In this document: positions 16,622-25,161 of the stretch, piece by piece
How positions within the stretch are numbered: position 1 is the stretch's first letter
How the letters are laid out: each line of letters starts with the position of its first letter
Position numbers and translations under genes: made by a program
Notes under the pieces: generated by a model
What the model was told of the DNA's origin: nothing
Database searches by the model: none
Seen by the model: only the letters and a program-made list of their open reading frames with translations
Assembly: GCA_944382875.1 (NCBI GenBank)
Contig: CALWNQ010000001.1
Location: 186,001-250,000 of the forward strand
Reading direction: 5' to 3'
Length of the DNA stretch: 64,000 nt
From: an uncultured Clostridia bacterium
GTDB lineage: Bacteria; Bacillota; Clostridia; Oscillospirales; Ruminococcaceae

Positions 16622-18478
16622 TTAATTTTCCCCGTTGTCGGTTACTTCCACAAATCGGGGGTTGATTTGAAGCGGACGGAACGCATATCCGCCGCCCTCA
16701 TAAAATTTGTTAAAAAATTCGATATACTGCAGCCGGCTGTCGTGCACATAAGCCGACAATAGGCCCATTGCCAGGTTAAAGAGATGTCCTGCCGCATAAA
16801 TAGCGAGCGACAAAATAAATCCAATTACCGAACCCTGTACCATCCCGGCAAGCAGATTCATGACCATGCCGACAACGCCGGTCGCCAGTGACAGTGCCAA
16901 AATACGGGAGTACGAGAGAATATCACCCATATAGCTAGTAATGCCGTAAAGCCCGCCAAATCCGCCGATAATCTTGCCAAAAATTCCTTTTTTGGCCCGT
17001 CCGGCAGTCAGGAAAACGATCGCTGCGCCCGCAATTGCGAGCACCATACCGACCGTTTGCGTCTGCGGCAGAAAGAGCAGCCCCAGACCCGTGATCAGCA
17101 TCATCCAGCTGAACTGGTCAAAAATCGCATCCCAGAAGTGCCCTGCCTTGATGTCAGCCGCCATCTTCATCGCCATACCGGAGAAGATGTGCAGCACTCC
17201 AATGATCATGCAGAAAATGAGCATCCCCATCGGATTGTCGAGCGGCCCAAACAGCAGCGGATTCCAGGTTTCCCCGAAATAGCTGCCGAAGACAATTCCC
17301 CAAAAGATGGTGGTAAAGCTGGAAAAGAACATAATGTTCACAAGCTTTGCCATATCACCGCGCGGCTTTTTGAGCTTTTTAAAGGCCCAAAGGCCGATCA
17401 GCATCAGCAATCCGTAACCGGCGTCGCCCATCATCAGGCCGAAAATAATCCAGTACCAGGGGCCCATCACCGGATTGGGATCCATCTCCCCGTTTTTGGG
17501 ACGGGAGAACATGTCCGTAATCGTTTCAAACTGGGTAATAAACTTGTTGTTTTTGGTCACAGTAGGGGGATTTTCTTCCGGCGCCGGATCTGCAAAACTA
17601 AGTTCATAACAGTCAGTCACCTTTTCAATCGCCTTTTTCAGCCTTTCAGTGCGATCGCTGCGCACCCAGCCTTCCAGATACACTGTTTGGGCTGTTTCGC
17701 CGTAAGGAGTTTCGTCCCGCTGCTGTTCCGCGTCGGTCTGATCGGAAAGAAGTTCCAGCGCATCACTTTTCTTTCCCAGTTCTTCCAAACGCCGTTTCGC
17801 ATCCGTCTCTTCCTTCTGTGCCTGCTCCAGCTGTCGCTGCCATTCCTGCAAGGTATCTTTGGGATATCCGCCGCCGGGCGGTGCTGCCTGCGAAAATCCG
17901 ATAGCCGCCAGATCTTCCAAAAGAGCTTTCTCTTCCGGACGATACGTGTAAACCAACACGGCAGTTCCCTGTGAGCCGGTATCCAGCTGCATTACAGCGC
18001 CGTCCCGCACCTCGGCGGCATTCCACAAAAGCTCCGCCTTTGCAGGATCGATATAACCGCTGTACACACCGGCCGCTTTGGTGCCGCCCAATGCCTCCAC
18101 CGGAATATCCATCCGCACCCAGGGACGCAGTTCCTCTATTTTTGCCTGGAACTCCGCGGTTTTCGCCGCTGCTGCTTCCGCACGCGCAGCGGTCTGCTCA
18201 ATTTGGTCCAGAATTTGCTGCGCTTCGGCACTTGGTGTTTGCAATACGCCGGCCGAAACTTCCTGCCGCGGCGCAAACATTCCTTTTTTCTCCTGATACG
18301 GCTTGATGGTCTTGAGCGCCTGCTGCACCCGCAGCGTCTCCCCGGCCTGTTCTGTACCAGGCGGAGCATTCTCCGGCGGTATGGGCATCAATTCCCCGCA
18401 CCGCTGCAAGGCCATTGTGACAGCGTCCCGGTCATCCCGGAGCACAATCAGCATCGCCTTTTTCATCGGAACAATCAT
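16622..18478 (-). CDS. ntpI: V-type ATP synthase subunit I (a subunit)
   Basis: Stator subunit that forms the ion half-channels, 618 residues. An N-terminal cytoplasmic part with coiled coils (about 1-330) is followed by seven to eight membrane helices, with GLMMGDAGYGLLMLIG and PRGDMAKLVNIMFFSSFTTIFWG as family landmarks. The ATG overlaps the TGA of subunit H (ATGA), showing translational coupling. Confidence 0.95.
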   Translation of the reverse strand: MIVPMKKAMLIVLRDDRDAVTMALQRCGELMPIPPENAPPGTEQAGETLRVQQALKTIKPYQEKKGMFAPRQEVSAGVLQTPSAEAQQILDQIEQTAARAEAAAAKTAEFQAKIEELRPWVRMDIPVEALGGTKAAGVYSGYIDPAKAELLWNAAEVRDGAVMQLDTGSQGTAVLVYTYRPEEKALLEDLAAIGFSQAAPPGGGYPKDTLQEWQRQLEQAQKEETDAKRRLEELGKKSDALELLSDQTDAEQQRDETPYGETAQTVYLEGWVRSDRTERLKKAIEKVTDCYELSFADPAPEENPPTVTKNNKFITQFETITDMFSRPKNGEMDPNPVMGPWYWIIFGLMMGDAGYGLLMLIGLWAFKKLKKPRGDMAKLVNIMFFSSFTTIFWGIVFGSYFGETWNPLLFGPLDNPMGMLIFCMIIGVLHIFSGMAMKMAADIKAGHFWDAIFDQFSWMMLITGLGLLFLPQTQTVGMVLAIAGAAIVFLTAGRAKKGIFGKIIGGFGGLYGITSYMGDILSYSRILALSLATGVVGMVMNLLAGMVQGSVIGFILSLAIYAAGHLFNLAMGLLSAYVHDSRLQYIEFFNKFYEGGGYAFRPLQINPRFVEVTDNGEN

Positions 18479-18783
18479 TGCTGCTCAATCCTTTCTACGA
18501 TACACGCCGCGGCCTGTGCCAGATGCGTCCGCGCCTGCGCAGCTTCCTCCGCGTCACGGCCCGCCGCCGCTTCCAGAATTTCCTTTGTTTGGGAAGCAAG
18601 TTTTTCGCGCGTCTGCGCAATCAGCTCCTCCGCCTCCCGACGTGCATTTGCGACAATTTCTGCCGCTTCCGCACGCGCTTTATCCTGTGCCGCCGAAAGT
18701 TTTTCTCTGTTTTCTTCCAGCACGGCGGCTTTTTTCTGCCGGGCTTTTTCCTCTTCTGCCTGGATCGTTTCCAAAACAGACAT
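18475..18783 (-). CDS. ntpH: V-type ATP synthase subunit H/G
   Basis: First gene of the V-ATPase operon. The product is 102 residues and almost entirely one charged Ala/Glu/Lys/Arg helix (EEEKARQKKAAVLEENREKL), as expected for the peripheral stalk partner of subunit E. The ATG at 18783 lies after AAAGGTGG; an upstream in-frame ATG at 18819 lacks a good site. Similarity is by composition and position, so the exact name (H or G) depends on nomenclature. Confidence 0.85.
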   Translation of the reverse strand: MSVLETIQAEEEKARQKKAAVLEENREKLSAAQDKARAEAAEIVANARREAEELIAQTREKLASQTKEILEAAAGRDAEEAAQARTHLAQAAACIVERIEQQ

Positions 18784-18838
18784 TTTTTCACCACCTTTTC
18801 TCACCATAACATCAGTCATAATTGGCTGATTTATTATT

Positions 18839-18867
18839 ATTGTATCAAATTCTATTGTAAATTACAA
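18839..18867 (-). promoter_or_regulatory. V-ATPase operon promoter
   Basis: On the minus strand, -35 TTGTAA (18867-18862) and -10 TACAAT (18844-18839) with a 17-base spacer, about 55 bases before the first gene. Confidence 0.65.
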
Positions 18868-18929
18868 GAATATTTTGTAAATACCAATAGCTTTCAACAA
18901 TTCGTTCGTATTTTATTCTCTTTTTCAAA

Positions 18930-18963
18930 AAAAATAACGCCTTCTCTTTTTATGGAAAAGGCG
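18930..18963 (-). terminator. terminator of the small membrane peptide gene
   Basis: On the minus strand, a CGCCTTTTC / GAGAAGGCG stem-loop followed by a long T-rich run, just after the stop codon at 18974. Confidence 0.8.
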
Positions 18964-18973
18964 CCATTTTCAC

Positions 18974-19138
18974 TTATTCTGTTTTAAAGCAAATCATCTC
19001 ATGCATACTATCCGGTGGAACCAAACAAAATTCCTGCATTTCTCCGCCGGCATAAACCGTCACAGAGGAGATTATCCCCACCAACAACAGCATCAGCACA
19101 ATAGATATGAGCATACTGATTGTTCTCCGCAATACCAT
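18974..19138 (-). CDS. small single-helix membrane peptide, unknown
   Basis: A 54-residue peptide: a short basic N-terminus (MVLRRTIS), one strongly hydrophobic segment (MLISIVLMLLLVGIISSVTV) and a 25-residue polar tail with two Cys. It is supported as real by GGAGGAA 5 bases before the ATG, a -10-like TACAAT at 19207-19202 and its own terminator. A signal-peptide interpretation (secreted tail) is equally possible. No family recognised. Confidence 0.6.
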   Translation of the reverse strand: MVLRRTISMLISIVLMLLLVGIISSVTVYAGGEMQEFCLVPPDSMHEMICFKTE

Positions 19139-19263
19139 AATAATTCCTCCAATAATCACAATTATTTTATGTCCCAAACAAAATCTATCTGTTATGTGAT
19201 TATTGTAGCACATTGCGGTCACACGTCAGTCACATATATTTAGTTTTAACGAAATTTTCGTGT

Positions 19264-21108
19264 TTATTCGTGACAAGCGGAGTTGCATTCATCCAATGGT
19301 TGTTCCGGCCCTTCCAGATACCCGGCATCAATCAGTGCAATCAGCGCAAGCAGACCGCCCCAATGGTAGAACTTGTCGCTGTTTCCACGATCACACCCTT
19401 CTCCGGTTGTGCCATTGTAGTTTTCATGAACATGTCCATGTTCCCGCCACTCCTTAAGCAGAAGCTCTTTGGACTTTTGTGCCAAATCAGCGCACTCTTT
19501 TTGCAGCCCCTGTTTCCGCATCGCCAGATAGGCAAGGAAATTGGTCGGAGCCCAGATTCTGCCGCGCCAATAATCCTGATCCGGATAAGCTGGATCGTTG
19601 CGGGCAATAGTTGGGATAATGTATTCGCCCCAAAATTCTTCCGGATTGTAAAAATGCTCTTTCATCATTCGACTTGCCTGTTCCGTTGTTACCATATCGC
19701 TGAACAATGCATAAAAATTGGTGGGAGAAATGCGATAGCTGAATTCTCCGGTATCAGTACGTTTGTTGCAGAACATACCGAATTTTTCGTCCCACAGTTC
19801 CGACAATCCCTTTTTGCAGAGAGCTGCCCGGTCAAGCAATTCCGGAACCACCTCGTTGCGTCCGGCAATTCGTGCCAGATCCGCCAGATTTTCACAGTCA
19901 GCCAGATAAAGACCGGTCAGCCCCACATCAGCCAGACACATCAGATGCCGCTTTTTATCAAATGGAACATCATCGTACATTGGCGAATTGTCAAGCCCTG
20001 ATTCCAGCGCCGCGCCCCGGGTGCAGTCGATGTCGTGTGTTTCCCAATAACGTCCCGCTCGAGGCTGAAACGGATCAGATCCCCAGCAAAGCTGACCATT
20101 TTCCAGCATTCTGTGTTCCGCAAACCACCGGTTCCAGCAGAGCAATTTATCGAACAAACTGCACACAAAATCCCGGTTGCGGTACCGGCGATAGATTTCC
20201 CGCACTGCCAAAGAACCAACCGGCGGCTGGGAACGGTCCCGGCTTTTGTTGTCACCGGCGGCGCCAAAATTTGGCACAAAACCGCTTTCAGTCAGCTCAG
20301 CGGTGATCGCCGCAGCATTGGCACAGGCAAGCTCTTCGCTTTCGGGAATCGCCATCATTGCAGAAAAATAGGTATCCCAGCAGAACAGCACATATCCACC
20401 CCATGATATGCTCCAAAGCCGACTGACCGGCGAACAAAGCTGTTTATTTTCCGGCTCATAAACAGTATCCCAGGCAAGACAGGTCTTCATTGCCGTGTAA
20501 GCTTCGGCAACATCACCAAACCGAGCTGCATCGGCGGCAACTTTCTCCCTCGCGGCATCAAGAAGCGGACGAAGTTCGGCAGCAGTCCGGCGTTTTCCAC
20601 TGCTCACCGCAACCGGACGATTCAGTTTAACCGAAAGATACGGCCCGGTACAGCCGGCATGATATTCCTCCACAGATTCCCCATCGGTCCAAATCGAAAT
20701 ATCTCCGTTTGGGACTCGAAAACAAAGTGCTTCCCCATCCCGGCAGACAGTACCGCTCCCGTTCCAAAGAACAACGCCCTCAATCAGCAGCGTCATCGGC
20801 TTCATTTCCTGCTTCAGAGGCGTAATCAACAGCATTAATTCTCCGTCTATTTCCGCTGATTCCACCATTGTTTCGGTTCCGTACCAATGAACGGTCAAGC
20901 AGGCATAGCCGCCATCATAGCTGCGCAGACCAGGAATAATCTGTTCCGCATTTTCTTCGAAACGCCCAATTAGAGCCTCATGCAGTGCCGCCCCGCTGCT
21001 GTAATTTTTAAAACTCAAACTGACCGCGGCCTGTTCCGGCATTTTGAGCCAGGAAAGAACACTTCGTGTATAAAATGTATTCCATCCGTTCAAAAGACTA
21101 CTGTTCAT
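19264..21108 (-). CDS. GH63/MGH1-like glycoside hydrolase
   Basis: Probable cytoplasmic inverting glycosidase with an N-terminal beta domain (about 1-190) and an (alpha/alpha)6 barrel, 614 residues, no signal peptide. Barrel landmarks of the GH63/GH37-like group are visible: SWGGYVLFCWDTYFSAMMA, DRSQPPVGS, ESGLDNSPMYDD (likely acid in GLDNSP), DYWRGRIWAPTNFLAY and HVHENYNGTTGEG (likely base near HEN). Its ATG overlaps the stop of the preceding isomerase-like gene by 4 bases. It is the last gene of the 19-27 kb sugar cluster; the substrate cannot be read from the sequence. Confidence 0.82.
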   Translation of the reverse strand: MNSSLLNGWNTFYTRSVLSWLKMPEQAAVSLSFKNYSSGAALHEALIGRFEENAEQIIPGLRSYDGGYACLTVHWYGTETMVESAEIDGELMLLITPLKQEMKPMTLLIEGVVLWNGSGTVCRDGEALCFRVPNGDISIWTDGESVEEYHAGCTGPYLSVKLNRPVAVSSGKRRTAAELRPLLDAAREKVAADAARFGDVAEAYTAMKTCLAWDTVYEPENKQLCSPVSRLWSISWGGYVLFCWDTYFSAMMAIPESEELACANAAAITAELTESGFVPNFGAAGDNKSRDRSQPPVGSLAVREIYRRYRNRDFVCSLFDKLLCWNRWFAEHRMLENGQLCWGSDPFQPRAGRYWETHDIDCTRGAALESGLDNSPMYDDVPFDKKRHLMCLADVGLTGLYLADCENLADLARIAGRNEVVPELLDRAALCKKGLSELWDEKFGMFCNKRTDTGEFSYRISPTNFYALFSDMVTTEQASRMMKEHFYNPEEFWGEYIIPTIARNDPAYPDQDYWRGRIWAPTNFLAYLAMRKQGLQKECADLAQKSKELLLKEWREHGHVHENYNGTTGEGCDRGNSDKFYHWGGLLALIALIDAGYLEGPEQPLDECNSACHE

Positions 21109-21944
21109 TGTATTTCCTCCCTATCGAGCTGTTTGGCAGCGGCGATTGTCCTTGCAGCCGCACGATCGTATTCCTCTTCGTCCGCCAGATGCTCTAATAT
21201 GACGGGGACCTCTCCATCAAGCTCTCGAATCTTGCGCAGATAATGATCCATATCCAATATCCCGCTGCCGCAGGGGACCTCCCGCACCGCAAAAGATACG
21301 CCGTCATCCAGCCGAAAATCTTTTAAATGACAGCTCCGGATGCGATTCCCCAAAAGCGCAAAAGACCGGTCGATTACTTCATTATGATGGGTGTACCGAT
21401 AAGCTGAATTGACGAAATTCGCGGCATCCATATGTACGGCAAAAGAATCCCGGTCTACATCGTTGAGAAGCTTGTGGTACTGCTCGGGAGAATCCGGCAA
21501 CATCCACTGCATCACTTCCAGCGTATAACAGGTCCGGCGAGGTTTGATGGCATCGCAGAGGAATTGGATAAATTCCACATTCTTCCAATAAAGCTGCTCG
21601 GAATAATTCTCCGGATAACACCCCGACCAAACCGGCCCGGCAGCACCGGACACATTGACGCAGCAGCATGCTCCGATATATTCAGCAAGCCGAAACTGTT
21701 CCAGGCATTTTTCCTGTGCCACAGTCGCTTTGGCAGCATCCGTCTGGAAAGGAGAATCCCACACGCCAACTTCGGCCAAAAGAAGATCCGCTTCGGCTGC
21801 AGCCTGCACATAAGCGTCAATTTGCGGGACAGGAGCACGATAATCCAACGGAAAAACTGCCGCACTCATTCCTTTTTTCCGAAGTTTTTCCGCCCATTCT
21901 TCGGGCGAACGATGCTCCGGTACAAAGCCGATTCCAATCCGCAT
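21105..21944 (-). CDS. sugar phosphate isomerase/epimerase-like TIM barrel
   Basis: A 279-residue protein of the xylose-isomerase-like TIM-barrel family (AP-endonuclease-2 fold). Metal-ligand type segments are visible: YTLEVMQW (Glu), FAVHMDAANFVN (Asp), IRSCHLKDFRLDD (His/Asp) and VPVILEHLADE (Glu). Relatives isomerise or epimerise sugars, ketosugars or inosose. The start ATG shares one base with the stop of the upstream gene (TGATG) and its end overlaps the glycosidase gene, so the three genes are translationally coupled. Confidence 0.82.
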   Translation of the reverse strand: MRIGIGFVPEHRSPEEWAEKLRKKGMSAAVFPLDYRAPVPQIDAYVQAAAEADLLLAEVGVWDSPFQTDAAKATVAQEKCLEQFRLAEYIGACCCVNVSGAAGPVWSGCYPENYSEQLYWKNVEFIQFLCDAIKPRRTCYTLEVMQWMLPDSPEQYHKLLNDVDRDSFAVHMDAANFVNSAYRYTHHNEVIDRSFALLGNRIRSCHLKDFRLDDGVSFAVREVPCGSGILDMDHYLRKIRELDGEVPVILEHLADEEEYDRAAARTIAAAKQLDREEIQ

Positions 21945-22813
21945 CAATTTTCACTGCCCTTTCGTCCAAAAGCATCCTGATTCTGATTAGGACTGCTTCG
22001 ACCTTCCAGCCGCGGCGCGCGTCGTTCCAGCGCAGCCATCGATATTTCGATATCCTCCGCCGCTTCCCGCTCGTTAAAACATCCAACTGTCACCATATCG
22101 CAGTCCCGGATAGTCGCCCATGAAAAGTTCAAGCCAACAAATGGTGTGCAGCGTCCGGCTGCCATTGGCTTGATAGTCATCACCGGTTTTTTGGCTGACT
22201 GGATGATCCCGTTTACCGATTCAATCTCCACCTGCATTAAAAAGCCCATACAGTTGTAAATCTGGATGTAGGTTTCCACATCGTAGCCGTTTTCGTCGCT
22301 GTACACGACCAGCTCCGGCATATGGGCGGAAAGCCCCGGAACCAAGCCGGCATCCCGGATCATTTTCGTATAATCGTCCAGGCGGCAGATCTCGTGCCGG
22401 TTTTTGTTGACCAGCTGCTCGACACTGGAATGATGGAGCAGACAGAAAGCCGCGCCCATCTCCCGACTGTGCCGGATCACCGTCTCCGCCTCTTTCCGGG
22501 CAGCCGCGTTGTCGTCTACATTGATAATCGGCGTATCCACAAGAATCATCCCCCTGCCGCTGCGCTGTTCGGCCCGGCGAATTGCTTCCAGAATGGCAGG
22601 TGTCTGCCCAAATGGTGCCATTATGGTATCAACGCCATAGGAGAGAAAGGCGCTCAGCATCGGTTCGATACTTTCCGGCGCGGCGTGCCGTTCCCGAATC
22701 ATCGCATCGGCTGCGGGAGAACGGTGGCTGTATCCGGCCATCCAGTTGCTGCCGATAATCATCCTGGAAACGGAAATCCCCCCAACGGTTGTTCTTGGAA
22801 ACTGTGCCTGCAT
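21944..22813 (-). CDS. aldo/keto-reductase-like TIM barrel with degraded catalytic residues
   Basis: A 289-residue protein that resembles an aldo/keto reductase at both ends. The N-terminal strand is VGGISVSRMIIGSNWMAG. The C-terminal KPMAAGRCTPFVGLNFSW...VTVGCFNEREAAEDIE resembles the AKR cofactor-binding end. The usual Asp-Tyr-Lys residues are not seen at their expected places (GVDTIMAPFG replaces FDTAxxYG); a His-rich LLHHS remains. A different activity or a non-redox role is possible. The ATG at 22813 follows AAAGGAGGA. It is coupled to the isomerase-like gene; a small hairpin separates it from the upstream oxidoreductase. Confidence 0.6.
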   Translation of the reverse strand: MQAQFPRTTVGGISVSRMIIGSNWMAGYSHRSPAADAMIRERHAAPESIEPMLSAFLSYGVDTIMAPFGQTPAILEAIRRAEQRSGRGMILVDTPIINVDDNAAARKEAETVIRHSREMGAAFCLLHHSSVEQLVNKNRHEICRLDDYTKMIRDAGLVPGLSAHMPELVVYSDENGYDVETYIQIYNCMGFLMQVEIESVNGIIQSAKKPVMTIKPMAAGRCTPFVGLNFSWATIRDCDMVTVGCFNEREAAEDIEISMAALERRAPRLEGRSSPNQNQDAFGRKGSEN

Positions 22814-22839
22814 GTAGCTTCCTCCTTTCAAAGTGAATA

Positions 22840-22862
22840 AGGGCAGAGAAAACCTCTGCCCT
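22840..22862 (-). terminator. hairpin inside the sugar cluster
   Basis: AGGGCAGAG / CTCTGCCCT 9-bp stem with a 5-base loop between two co-directional genes. The T-tract is short, so it may attenuate rather than stop transcription, or stabilise the mRNA end. Confidence 0.6.
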
Positions 22863-22870
22863 TTATTGTT

Positions 22871-23995
22871 TTACAGTCCGGATGTTTCGTCCAACACACC
22901 ATGCATTGGATTCCGCTTCATAGGCGGACGCTGATCGTAATGGGTTTCCATCTGATAAGCCGCATGCGCTGCGCTGCTCTTCTCAAAGGAGGTCAGAACT
23001 TCCAGTACATGGAAGGTCTGCTCCCAGGAAGAACGGAACGGACTGCCGGTCCGCAACGAACAAACCATGTCAGCCAAACCCAGACCACGGCTGTTTTCTT
23101 TATAATCAAAAGTAAGCGGCATTTCTTTCCACTCGCCGTCTTCCGGACGGTAAAGCTGGATTGGGCCGCCAAAGCCATTGGGATCGGGAACCAACAAAGT
23201 CCCTTCGGTGCCGTAAACTTCAAAGCGAGCCTGGCTGTTATAATGGACATCAAAAGTGGTGATGATGGTGCCGATTGCACCGTTGTCAAATTCCAGCATA
23301 CCAGTCAGATGGGTAGGCGCTTCAACATCGATTACCTCCCCACGATGCGGTTCACTGGTGATCAGACGTTTCGGGAAAAAGCTGCGGGTAATACCGGTCA
23401 CCGATTTGATGCCGCCCAGCAGATTGACGAGCGCAGTCACATAATAAGGTCCCATATCCATCATCGGACCGCCGCCGCGTTTGTAGTAAAACTCGGGATC
23501 CGGATGCCAGGTTTCATGGCCGTGACAAATCATGAAGCAGGCTGCTCCAATGGGTTTGCCGATCGCGCCTTTGTCAATCAGTTCCCGGCAGGTCTGGATA
23601 CCGGCGCCCATATAGGTATCCGGCGCACCGCCCAGCATCAAGCCCTTTTCCTTTGCCAGGGCCACCAGCTTTTTCCCCTCTTCAAAATCCGCGCCCAGCG
23701 GCTTTTCGGAATAGACATGCTTGCCGGCTTCCAACGCCGCTTTGGAAACATCAAAATGCTGATACGGCCGGGTGAGGTTCAACACAATCTCTACCTCAGG
23801 ATCGGCAAAGGCATCGTACATGGTGGGATAAATCTTTGGAACATTATACTCCTTCTGCGCATATTCGGCGCGCTCCGGAATCAGGTCGCAGACGCCCGCC
23901 AGCTCCACTTCCTTAAACACCTTGGTAATATTGGTCAGATAAATGCCGCTGATCGAGCCACAGCCGATCATCGCCACTTTTACAGGTTTCAACAT
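22871..23995 (-). CDS. Gfo/Idh/MocA family NAD(P)-dependent oxidoreductase
   Basis: A 374-residue two-domain oxidoreductase. The Rossmann start is VKVAMIGCGSISGIYLTNI, the conserved lysine is in VYSEKPLG, and the substrate domain has GGGPMMDMGPYYVTALVNLLGG. The family often has a histidine about two residues after DMG; here the segment reads PYY, a variant found in some subfamilies. Members oxidise or reduce sugar and inositol hydroxyls. GGAGG precedes the ATG. It sits between the unknown C39-like gene and the AKR-like gene. Confidence 0.88.
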   Translation of the reverse strand: MLKPVKVAMIGCGSISGIYLTNITKVFKEVELAGVCDLIPERAEYAQKEYNVPKIYPTMYDAFADPEVEIVLNLTRPYQHFDVSKAALEAGKHVYSEKPLGADFEEGKKLVALAKEKGLMLGGAPDTYMGAGIQTCRELIDKGAIGKPIGAACFMICHGHETWHPDPEFYYKRGGGPMMDMGPYYVTALVNLLGGIKSVTGITRSFFPKRLITSEPHRGEVIDVEAPTHLTGMLEFDNGAIGTIITTFDVHYNSQARFEVYGTEGTLLVPDPNGFGGPIQLYRPEDGEWKEMPLTFDYKENSRGLGLADMVCSLRTGSPFRSSWEQTFHVLEVLTSFEKSSAAHAAYQMETHYDQRPPMKRNPMHGVLDETSGL

Positions 23996-24029
23996 GGAAT
24001 TTTCCTCCTAAATAATTATTTTGATGGCC

Positions 24030-25139
24030 CTATTTGCCTGCGGGATCTGCCAGTATCCTTTCCAACAGTTCGACAGCACGGATCGTGTAAATTTTTGCCC
24101 GAAGCATATGCGCCGCAAAGGTATAACGGATACCCGGCTCTTTCAATTTGGCTGCCCCTGCCGCATTCGGCGTGACATACTGCCACAGAGCGCCTGAAAA
24201 GGCAGCAGCCTGCCCATAATATTGAGCTGCTTTTTGCAGCGATTCTTCCCATTGGGGGAGGATGCCTGCATATTTTTGCAGAAATCTGGAAAAATTCTCA
24301 AACCCGTTGAGCATACAGAGAAAATCACAATAACCGGACCAGAAACGTTTTTCCAGAGAACCGGCTCCGTCCGTACGGTAATACCCCTCCGGCCTTTCAT
24401 AAGGAAAATCCCAAGGTCCGCCATATTCTTTTCCCGGCTCCAACGGAGCAAAGCTTTCGTCCCACACCAGCATTTCGGCCAAGGCGTCAAAGGCAGAAAC
24501 CCCCAAAGCCACATCCCCCAAACAATCCAAACGAGAAGTCCTTGCTTGATAAACGGCTGTTTCCAACACCTCACGCAGGAGCTTTGGCTCCATAGGACGC
24601 GGTTGGTATCCCTCAATCAGGAGATAGCGCGCCCCGTTATTCCAGTTTTCCAGCGGATTATAGGGCGGATCGGCAAGGCGTTTGCTCGGATCCGCAAAAA
24701 CGGATACTCCAAAAAGTTCATTTTCCCGATATCCCAAAACCGCTGCCCAGACGCAGGAGGGCTCTTCCAGCAGGACCGGAACATCTTTGTCTAACGAATG
24801 GCAGATCTCTTCCCAAGCAGCTTTCTTGTCGCCTTCGGAAAGCCTTCGCTCTACAAAACGGACACCTGCCCGTTCCAAAGCGAGCTCCACAACATGTCTG
24901 CCGCCCTGATTATAAAATATTCCCTGATTGGGCAGGCCCTGGTATTCCGCCCAGCCGGGCTGCCAAGCCAGCCGTACAGCCATCCCGGAAATACTGAGAA
25001 GATAATCGTAATCCACCTCATCTGGCGCATGGATTGCCTGCAAGGCTCGGAATACGGCGGGGATTTCCGGCATCAGGAACGAGCCATCCTCCATAAACTG
25101 CTCTAACGGACGAACATCGCTGAGAAACTTTTCGGCCAT
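24030..25139 (-). CDS. unknown protein, possibly peptidase C39/BtrH-like fold
   Basis: A 369-residue soluble protein with no signal peptide. The N-terminal half (about 20-200) resembles BtrH_N/C39-like proteins: YDYLLSISGMAVRLAWQPG, then alternating strands with VLGYRENELFGVSVF and GARYLLIEGYQPRP. I see no catalytic Cys at the expected N-terminal position. The C-terminal half is helical and Ala-rich with repeated Trp/Tyr/Phe. The second ATG (25139) is preferred because AAGGGGG lies 6 bases upstream of it. Proteins of this general shape occur beside sugar and secondary-metabolite genes; its function here is unknown. Confidence 0.55.
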   Translation of the reverse strand: MAEKFLSDVRPLEQFMEDGSFLMPEIPAVFRALQAIHAPDEVDYDYLLSISGMAVRLAWQPGWAEYQGLPNQGIFYNQGGRHVVELALERAGVRFVERRLSEGDKKAAWEEICHSLDKDVPVLLEEPSCVWAAVLGYRENELFGVSVFADPSKRLADPPYNPLENWNNGARYLLIEGYQPRPMEPKLLREVLETAVYQARTSRLDCLGDVALGVSAFDALAEMLVWDESFAPLEPGKEYGGPWDFPYERPEGYYRTDGAGSLEKRFWSGYCDFLCMLNGFENFSRFLQKYAGILPQWEESLQKAAQYYGQAAAFSGALWQYVTPNAAGAAKLKEPGIRYTFAAHMLRAKIYTIRAVELLERILADPAGK

Positions 25140-25161
25140 ACCCATCCCCCTTATCCGCTTG

